11,795 nt of DNA, from assembly GCA_900544635.1 (NCBI GenBank), contig UQVV01000036.1:1-11795 (forward strand), in the 5' to 3' direction. This document shows, piece after piece, positions 7,173 to 11,795 of this stretch. Positions within the stretch are counted from its first letter, which is position 1. Each line of letters begins with the position of its first letter. Under the pieces are notes generated by a model. That model saw only the letters and a program-made list of their open reading frames with translations. It ran no database searches and was not told the DNA's origin. The position numbers and the translations under genes are program-made. The DNA comes from an uncultured Cloacibacillus sp. (lineage in GTDB: Bacteria; Synergistota; Synergistia; Synergistales; Synergistaceae).

Positions 7173-7454
7173 CTACTTGTTTACGGCTTCCTTTAAAGCT
7201 TTGCCCGCGCGGAAGACGGGAACGTTCTTCGCCGGAATTTCTATGACTTTCTGCGGGTCCTGGGGATTGCGTCCCTGACGCGCGGCCCTCTTCTGAACCT
7301 CGAACGTGCCAAATCCTACAATCTGGACTTTCTCGTCCTTCTGAAGCGCCTCGTGTATATTGCAGAATATGGCTTCCACAACTTCGGTCGCCTTTTTCTT
7401 AGTGACGCCCTCTACCTCTTTGGCCACGATGTTGATGAGGTCTGTCTTTGTCAC
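7173..7454 (-). CDS. hup: HU-family DNA-binding protein
   Basis: Nucleoid protein of 93 aa that bends and compacts DNA as a dimer. It begins MTKTDLINIVAKEV, the usual HU start; the FGTFEV turn is at 49-53, the DNA-binding arm carries GRNPQ at 61-65, and the C-terminal helix is FRAGKALKEAVNK. The start is GTG at 7454, chosen because GGAGGT (7464-7469) lies 9 bases upstream; a TTG at 7475 is in frame but would place this site inside the gene. It is monocistronic: strong promoter upstream and perfect hairpin terminator downstream. Two palindromes in the promoter and leader may be regulatory. I cannot tell HU from IHF-like variants fully, but the sequence looks like canonical HU. Confidence 0.96.
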   Translation of the reverse strand: MTKTDLINIVAKEVEGVTKKKATEVVEAIFCNIHEALQKDEKVQIVGFGTFEVQKRAARQGRNPQDPQKVIEIPAKNVPVFRAGKALKEAVNK

Positions 7455-7463
7455 CGCAATGCC

Positions 7464-7469
7464 ACCTCC
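7464..7469 (-). promoter_or_regulatory. Ribosome binding site deciding the GTG start of the HU gene
   Basis: GGAGGT on the minus strand, 9 bases before GTG at 7454. It rules against the in-frame TTG at 7475. Confidence 0.8.
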
Positions 7470-7470
7470 A

Positions 7471-7482
7471 TTCAAATTTGAA
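7471..7482. repeat. 12-bp perfect palindrome in the HU leader
   Basis: TTCAAATTTGAA, identical on both strands, lies 1 base before the HU ribosome binding site and about 20 bases downstream of the predicted transcription start. It could be an operator; as RNA it would make only a very short, weak hairpin. Confidence 0.6.
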
Positions 7483-7505
7483 CCGCCTTAACGCAGTACA
7501 TAGCA

Positions 7506-7534
7506 TTTATACAGATAAAAGCCGCCTCCGTCAA
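7506..7534 (-). promoter_or_regulatory. Promoter of the HU gene
   Basis: TTGACG (7529-7534), 17-base spacer, TATAAA (7506-7511) on the minus strand. Each box is 5 of 6 to sigma-70 consensus and the spacing is optimal, fitting a highly expressed gene. The leader is about 45 bases long. Confidence 0.85.
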
Positions 7535-7543
7535 GACCTTGAC
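7530..7543. repeat. Inverted repeat over the HU -35 box
   Basis: Two 6-bp arms, GTCAAG and CTTGAC, separated by 2 bases. The right-hand arm on the minus strand is part of the -35 element, so a protein bound here would block the polymerase. It lies between the der terminator and the HU promoter spacer. Confidence 0.5.
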
Positions 7544-7546
7544 ATT

Positions 7547-7573
7547 AAAAAAATCAGCTCTGTCAGCGATTTT
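7547..7573 (-). terminator. Probable intrinsic terminator after der
   Basis: On the minus strand an AAAATCGCT arm pairs with AGC-GATTTT across a GACAG loop, with one bulged T, and runs into seven T in a row. It begins 3 bases after the der stop. The bulge makes it less certain than the other terminators here. Confidence 0.6.
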
Positions 7574-7576
7574 CCG

Positions 7577-8887
7577 TCAGTTTTTGCTTCTCAGGAAAAT
7601 TTTTATCGGAACTCCCGAGAAATCCGCCATCTCACGCAGTAAATTTTCCAGACGGCGCTTGAAGCTCTTCGACGAGAGCTCCGGATTGTTGACGAAGAAG
7701 ACGAACGCGGGCGGCGCGCCGTCGGCCTGCGTGCAGTAGAAGACCTTGAGGCTGTGGCCCTTTCCGTCGCCAGGCATACGGTCGAAGACGAGGACCTCCT
7801 TGACGAGGCGGTTGAGCTCCGAGGTCGGTATTCTGCGGCGGCGGTTCTCCTCTACCTTGAGTATCATCTCCGGAAGCTTGCCGAGGCTGCGGCCCGAGAG
7901 CGCCGAGATGAATACGCGCGGCGCGTGCGCCGCGAGCGGCAGCTCTTCGATAAGTTTCTTAGTAATCACGTCTCCGGTCTTTTCTTCCTTCGGCGCGAGG
8001 TCCCATTTGTTGACGACGAGGACGAGCCCTTTGCCGCGTTCGAGGACCTGGCCGACGAGACGCTTGTCCTGCTCGGTGAGCAGATCCTGCGCGTCGAGCA
8101 GCACGAGCGCGACGTGGCAACGGTCTATCGCCTGGTAGGTGCGCACGTTGGAGTAGTATTCGAGCGCGGAGTTCACACGGCTTTTGCGGCGCAGCCCCGC
8201 GGTGTCGAGGAAGCGGAATTTTTTGCCGCCGAGCTCGACCACGGAGTCGACTACGTCGCGCGTCGTGCCGGCTATGTCGCTGACCATCGAGCGCTCCTCT
8301 CCGGCGAATGCGTTGAGCAGGCTCGACTTGCCTACGTTCGGGCGGCCGACGAGCGTCACGCGGATTTCGTCCGAGTCTTCGTCAAATTCGTCGTCCTCGA
8401 GCTTCGAGGCTACGATGTCCATCAGCTCGTTGAAGCCGGTGTTGTGCTCGGCGCTGACGCCGACGACTTCGTCGAAGCCGAGGCCGTAGGCCTCGCCTAT
8501 CATCGCGTCTTCGAGGTTCTGGCTGTCGAGCTTGTTCATCGCTACGACTACCGGCTTGCCGCTCCGGCGCAGCTTGTGCGCTATCTCCGCGTCGGTCGGC
8601 GTCACGCCGGTCTTTCCGTCGACGACGAAGATTATCACTCCGCTTTCGTCGACGGCGAGGTCAACCTGCTTTTCGATTAAATCCATGAAGGGGTGCTCCG
8701 TCTCGGAACGGATGCCTCCCGTATCCACTATGTAAAATTTTTTGCCGGCCCACTCGGTTTCGCCGTAGAGCCTGTCTCTCGTGACGCCGGGCTGGTCGTC
8801 CACTATCGCGGCTCGTTTCCCCAGTATTCTGTTGAATATTGAGGATTTGCCGACGTTGGGCCTGCCGACTATCGCAGCTATCGCCAT
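7577..8887 (-). CDS. der: Ribosome biogenesis GTPase Der (EngA)
   Basis: Essential double GTPase that acts in assembly of the 50S subunit. The 436 aa contain two consecutive G domains and a KH-like C-terminal domain. G domain 1: GRPNVGKS at 8-15, DTGG at 55-58, NKLD at 118-121. An acidic linker (EDDEFDEDSDE, about 164-174) is followed by G domain 2: GRPNVGKSS at 181-189, DTAG at 228-231, NKWD at 293-296. The C-terminal part ends with the usual FSGVPIKIFLRSKN. Length and all nucleotide-binding motifs are normal. Start ATG at 8887 lies 21 bases after the upstream stop, with a purine-rich GAGAG about 10 bases before it. It closes the priA-ACT-DUF711-der gene run. Confidence 0.98.
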   Translation of the reverse strand: MAIAAIVGRPNVGKSSIFNRILGKRAAIVDDQPGVTRDRLYGETEWAGKKFYIVDTGGIRSETEHPFMDLIEKQVDLAVDESGVIIFVVDGKTGVTPTDAEIAHKLRRSGKPVVVAMNKLDSQNLEDAMIGEAYGLGFDEVVGVSAEHNTGFNELMDIVASKLEDDEFDEDSDEIRVTLVGRPNVGKSSLLNAFAGEERSMVSDIAGTTRDVVDSVVELGGKKFRFLDTAGLRRKSRVNSALEYYSNVRTYQAIDRCHVALVLLDAQDLLTEQDKRLVGQVLERGKGLVLVVNKWDLAPKEEKTGDVITKKLIEELPLAAHAPRVFISALSGRSLGKLPEMILKVEENRRRRIPTSELNRLVKEVLVFDRMPGDGKGHSLKVFYCTQADGAPPAFVFFVNNPELSSKSFKRRLENLLREMADFSGVPIKIFLRSKN

Positions 8888-8908
8888 TGTGTTTACGCTC
8901 TCTTTTCC

Positions 8909-10267
8909 TTAGTTTTTGAAACTGTGTATCGGCGCAGGTATTCTGCCGCCGCGGTTGACGAAGGCGGAGCAGTCGAACTTGTTGACCGGCATTACGGGCG
9001 CGTAGCCGAGCAGGCCGCCGAAGGTGACGGTCTCGCCGGCGCTCTTGCCGTAGACCGGTATGACGCGGACCGCGGTCGTCTTGTTGTTTATCATGCCTAT
9101 CGCCATTTCGTCGGCGATTATGCCCGATATGGTCTCCGCCGAGGTCTCGCCCGGAAGCGCTATCATGTCGAGGCCGACGGAGCAGACGCAGGTCATCGCC
9201 TCGAGCTTGTCGAGCGTCAGAGCCCCGGCCTCAACCGCCTCTATCATTCCGTGGTCTTCACTGACCGGGATGAAGGCTCCGCTGAGGCCGCCGACGTAGG
9301 ACGATGCCATTACGCCGCCTTTTTTGACGTTGTCGTTGAGTATCGCTATCGCCGCTGTCGTGCCGGGCGCGCCCGCCTGTTCGAGCCCCATCTGCTGGAG
9401 TATCTCCGCGACGCTGTCGCCTATCGCGGGCGTCGGCGCGAGCGAGAGGTCGATGATTCCGAAGGGGACGCCCAGCCGTTCCGACGCTTCGCGCGCGACG
9501 AGCTGGCCGACGCGCGTTATGCGGAAGGCGGTCTTTTTGACTGTTTCGCAGAGTGTTTCGAAGTCCGCGCCGTGTACCTCCTCGAGCGCGCGCTTGACGA
9601 CGCCGGGGCCGCTTACGCCGACGTTTATCGCGCAGTCGCGCTCGCCGACGCCGTGGAAGGCTCCCGCCATGAATGGGTTGTCCTCTACGGCGTTGCAGAA
9701 GACGACGAATTTCGCGCAGCCGAGCGAATCTTTGTCCTTCGTCAGGAAGGCCGTCTCCTTTATGACCGCGCCCATCTCCTTCACCGCGTCCATGTTGATG
9801 CCCGAACGGCTCGAGCCGAGGTTGACGGAGGAGCAGACGCGCTCCGTCACGGCGAGCGCCTCGGGGACGGAGTTGATGAGCTTCTGGTCGGAAGCCGCGG
9901 TGCCCTTCTGGACGAGCGCGGAGAATCCGCCGATGAAGTTGACGCCGACCTCCGCCGCGGCGCGGTCGAGCGTGCGCGCTATTTCCACGTAGTTGTCCGT
10001 CTCGCAGCAGGCCGCCGCTATCGCGACCGGCGTCACGGAAATTCTCTTATTGACTATCGGGATGCCGAACTCGAGCGAGATTTCGTCGCCGACGCGCACG
10101 AGGTTCTCCGCCCTTTTCGTTATCCTGTCGTATATTTTCTGGCAGAATTTCTTTTCGTCGGGGTCGGCGCAGTCGAGTAGGTTGATGCCCATCGTTATGG
10201 TGCGGACGTCGAGATTTTCCTCGAGGATCATCTCGTTCGTCAGCCGTGCCTCTGATCTCGTAATCAT
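8909..10267 (-). CDS. PFL family / DUF711 (UPF0210) protein
   Basis: Protein of 452 aa of the UPF0210 (DUF711) family, related in fold to pyruvate formate-lyase and ribonucleotide reductase proteins but of unknown activity. Recognisable segments are [17 protein letters not shown] near residues 18-34, the [16 protein letters not shown] region, [26 protein letters not shown], and the C-terminal [12 protein letters not shown] typical for the family. I do not see a glycyl-radical motif that would prove PFL chemistry. The partner is the ACT-domain gene 7 bases upstream; this pair is conserved in very many anaerobes and streptococci, so the two probably work together, perhaps with the ACT protein sensing an amino acid. 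Start ATG at 10267 lacks a clear Shine-Dalgarno, consistent with coupling. Confidence 0.93.
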   Translation of the reverse strand: MITRSEARLTNEMILEENLDVRTITMGINLLDCADPDEKKFCQKIYDRITKRAENLVRVGDEISLEFGIPIVNKRISVTPVAIAAACCETDNYVEIARTLDRAAAEVGVNFIGGFSALVQKGTAASDQKLINSVPEALAVTERVCSSVNLGSSRSGINMDAVKEMGAVIKETAFLTKDKDSLGCAKFVVFCNAVEDNPFMAGAFHGVGERDCAINVGVSGPGVVKRALEEVHGADFETLCETVKKTAFRITRVGQLVAREASERLGVPFGIIDLSLAPTPAIGDSVAEILQQMGLEQAGAPGTTAAIAILNDNVKKGGVMASSYVGGLSGAFIPVSEDHGMIEAVEAGALTLDKLEAMTCVCSVGLDMIALPGETSAETISGIIADEMAIGMINNKTTAVRVIPVYGKSAGETVTFGGLLGYAPVMPVNKFDCSAFVNRGGRIPAPIHSFKN

Positions 10268-10274
10268 GTCGGGC

Positions 10275-10544
10275 CTATATCCTGTGCATGCTTTCGAAGA
10301 TTTCTTCGCGCTGGAACCTTATCATGAGGCCTATCTCTTCGCCGAGCTCTTCGAGGCCGCCCGCGAGCTCTCCGGGAGAGCAGGTCGCCTCGGTGACGTC
10401 GATTATCATGAGCATGTCGAAGTAGCCTTTGACTATCGTCTGTGAAATTTCGAGAATGTTTACGTTTTTGCCGGCAAGGTAGGTGCATACGCTTGCGATT
10501 ATACCGACCTTGTCTTTTCCGAGCACTGTGACCAGAGCTTTCAT
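10275..10544 (-). CDS. ACT domain protein, UPF0237 family
   Basis: Stand-alone ACT domain of 89 aa, a ligand-sensing fold that often binds amino acids; the family is distantly related to the glycine-cleavage regulator GcvR. Visible are the first strand and loop ([19 protein letters not shown]), the [12 protein letters not shown] strand, and the C-terminal [11 protein letters not shown], which matches the ending of relatives. I chose ATG at 10544 because family members start MKA; an ATG three codons earlier (10553) is possible, but sits only 1 base after a run of six G that otherwise serves the inner start at 10-base spacing. It lies 64 bases after the priA-like stop and 7 bases before the DUF711 gene. 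The ligand is unknown. Confidence 0.92.
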   Translation of the reverse strand: MKALVTVLGKDKVGIIASVCTYLAGKNVNILEISQTIVKGYFDMLMIIDVTEATCSPGELAGGLEELGEEIGLMIRFQREEIFESMHRI

Positions 10545-10595
10545 TTCGTCCATACCCCCCAGATTCGTTGACGCGGCCGCTGCCGCGCCGCCGCG

Positions 10596-10638
10596 GAGGG
10601 AATTTCCCTCAGTCTAAATATAATAATACAGAGGGAAA
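10596..10638 (-). repeat. Three-arm inverted repeat at the priA/ACT junction
   Basis: The middle element (minus strand GAGGGAAA, 10603-10610) is complementary to an upstream copy (TTTCCCTC, 10631-10638; 8 bp with a 20-base AT-rich loop) and also to a downstream copy (10596-10600; 5 bp with a 5-base loop). The two stems exclude each other. The stop codon of the priA-like gene lies in the middle. A separate 6-bp GC-only hairpin follows at 10572-10587. No U-tract is present, so this is not an intrinsic terminator. Confidence 0.55.
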
Positions 10639-11795
10639 GCCTTTTCCAGACCTCGATATGTCGAAATAGGGGGCGAGTATCGCGGAGAGCGCCGCGAAGC
10701 GTTTCGTGCGCACCCAGAGCGTGCCGTCCTCGTCGGACTGCCAGAAGTCCATCTCCGCGGAGGCGAGCTTGTCCGCGATTTCTTCGGCGGCGGCGCGCTT
10801 CGCTGTTATTTTTATCATCGGGATGTAGGGAGGAAGTTCCAGCTCGCGCCGTTCGCGCAGCTCGCGCGTCCAAAAACTCGCCCAGCCGCGGCGAAGGCCG
10901 TCCTGCCATCCGGAGCCGGGGCGGCGGCTCTGTATGACGGAGCGCCGCTCCCCGCCTCCGCGCCACATGGACTCCCACAGCATCGCGTAGGCGCGCGCGC
11001 GCGCGTCGTAGCCCTCGGAGCGCGCCTCCGCGCCGGCGTCTATCCAGCCGATTACGGACGGCGCGAGGCCGCCGCAGAGCGAGAGCAGCTTTCGCGTGCC
11101 GATGAGCAGCGCGCCGCGCGGGTATTGTTTTATGAGTTCTTCTGCTGTGGGGATTTTTTCTTCGTCGTTTTGAAAGAGCAGGATGTTTCCGCAGCTGCCG
11201 CGCAGCGCGCCGTCCGCGCGCTCAAAGAGCGCTTCGAGCCCGGGGCGTGAGCCGCGCATCAGCAATCCGCCGCAGTTCGGGCAGCGTTCTGGCAGCGGCG
11301 TGCATTCGCCGCAGGAAACGCAGCGCAGCCGTCCGCGCCGCTCCTCCCAGCGCATCGCGGAGCCGCATCTCGGACAACGCGCCGGCCAGCCGCATTCTTC
11401 GCAGTAAAGTTCGCCGGCATAGCCTTTGCGGTCGAGCAGCCACATGGCCCACTCGCCGCGCGCGCGCGCTGCGGCGGTCTCGCGCACCAGAGGGACGCTT
11501 ATCGGGAGCTTGCCGCTGAGCGAGGCGAACTCCGAAGCCTGCGCGTCCTTAGCGTCAACGAACACAAGGCGCGCGTCGTTGCCGCACTCTTCGCACTTCG
11601 GCTTCATTCCGAGGAAGATTTTAGACGAAGGCATCGAACCGCCCAAGATGAAGCGCGCTCCAGCGAATTCCGCGCGTTTGCCGAGCAGCGGGCGCGCGTT
11701 GAAAACAGGATGATTCTGCGAGCGCCAGCCTCCGTTGTTCTCCTCGTCCATGATTATCGTCGAGAGGCCCGCGAGCGGGACGAAGGCCGCGCCTG
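10609..11795 (-). CDS. priA: PriA-like primosomal protein N', divergent, N-terminal part outside the window
   Basis: C-terminal 394 residues of a PriA-family protein; the frame is open to the right edge with no start, so the N-terminal DNA-binding and Walker A parts are not visible. PriA reloads the replicative helicase at stalled forks. Evidence: FVPLAGLSTIIMDEENN (motif II position, DEEN instead of DEEH), GGSMPSSK at 11626-11643 (motif III, usually GSATPS), LLDRKGYAGELYCEECG, and a zinc-binding region at about 11272-11403 with four CxxC pairs, all eight cysteines present. The C-terminal RELELPPYIPMIKIT also fits PriA. Unusual: the expected KGxDF (motif V) is replaced after LIGTR, and QVxGRAGR (motif VI) is absent; that region reads LWESMWRGGGERR. 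It may lack helicase activity. The priA name is an inference from order of motifs. Confidence 0.82.
   Translation of the reverse strand, partial: GAAFVPLAGLSTIIMDEENNGGWRSQNHPVFNARPLLGKRAEFAGARFILGGSMPSSKIFLGMKPKCEECGNDARLVFVDAKDAQASEFASLSGKLPISVPLVRETAAARARGEWAMWLLDRKGYAGELYCEECGWPARCPRCGSAMRWEERRGRLRCVSCGECTPLPERCPNCGGLLMRGSRPGLEALFERADGALRGSCGNILLFQNDEEKIPTAEELIKQYPRGALLIGTRKLLSLCGGLAPSVIGWIDAGAEARSEGYDARARAYAMLWESMWRGGGERRSVIQSRRPGSGWQDGLRRGWASFWTRELRERRELELPPYIPMIKITAKRAAAEEIADKLASAEMDFWQSDEDGTLWVRTKRFAALSAILAPYFDISRSGKGFPSVLLYLD

Noticed and set aside
7455..7475. TTG start seven codons upstream for HU
   Set aside because: It would put the strong GGAGGT site inside the gene and add a tail (NGGGIA) not found in HU proteins.
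8924..10180. Plus-strand open frame of 418 codons opposite the DUF711 gene
   Set aside because: Same reason: codon bias shadow with low-complexity translation and no ribosome binding site that fits.
1..11795. Mobile elements, CRISPR arrays, defence or toxin-antitoxin genes
   Set aside because: I looked for transposase or integrase motifs, spaced direct repeats and small two-gene modules on both strands and found none; the genes are all core functions in conserved order.

Overview
This window is a GC-rich bacterial chromosome segment in which every supported gene lies on the minus strand. It is a housekeeping region with two gene clusters and a short tRNA and chromatin-protein block between them. 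The gene order rimP-nusA-ylxR-ylxQ-infB-ylxP-rbfA-nrnA is the classical translation and transcription-factor operon of Firmicutes-like bacteria. The protein sequences, the GC richness and a divergent PriA suggest a Synergistetes-type anaerobe. That taxon is an inference from memory of the families, not a search result.

Read in the direction of transcription (right to left), the first cluster starts with the C-terminal part of a PriA-family protein that runs off the right edge. It is followed by a small ACT-domain protein (UPF0237), a PFL/DUF711 (UPF0210) protein and the double GTPase Der. A plausible terminator lies just after der. Next comes HU with a strong promoter and a perfect hairpin terminator, then tRNA-Pro(GGG) with its own promoter and terminator, then a lone YqiA-type serine esterase.

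The second cluster starts at rimP and continues without a convincing terminator to the left edge. It carries RimP (30S maturation), NusA (elongation and termination), YlxR and YlxQ (small RNA-binding proteins), IF-2, YlxP (DUF503), RbfA (30S maturation) and NrnA (nanoRNA/pAp phosphatase, cut by the left edge). Junctions are tight: ylxR/ylxQ, ylxQ/infB and ylxP/rbfA overlap, the last by 32 bases. Together these genes link ribosome assembly, initiation, transcription elongation and RNA turnover.

I found no mobile element, CRISPR array, defence system or clearly novel system. The points most worth a second look are the PriA-like protein, which keeps its zinc-binding cysteines but seems to have lost several helicase motor motifs; an intrinsic-terminator-like hairpin directly in front of the rimP ribosome binding site, which all transcription into that operon must pass; a three-arm alternative hairpin at the priA/ACT junction; and palindromes in the HU promoter and leader.
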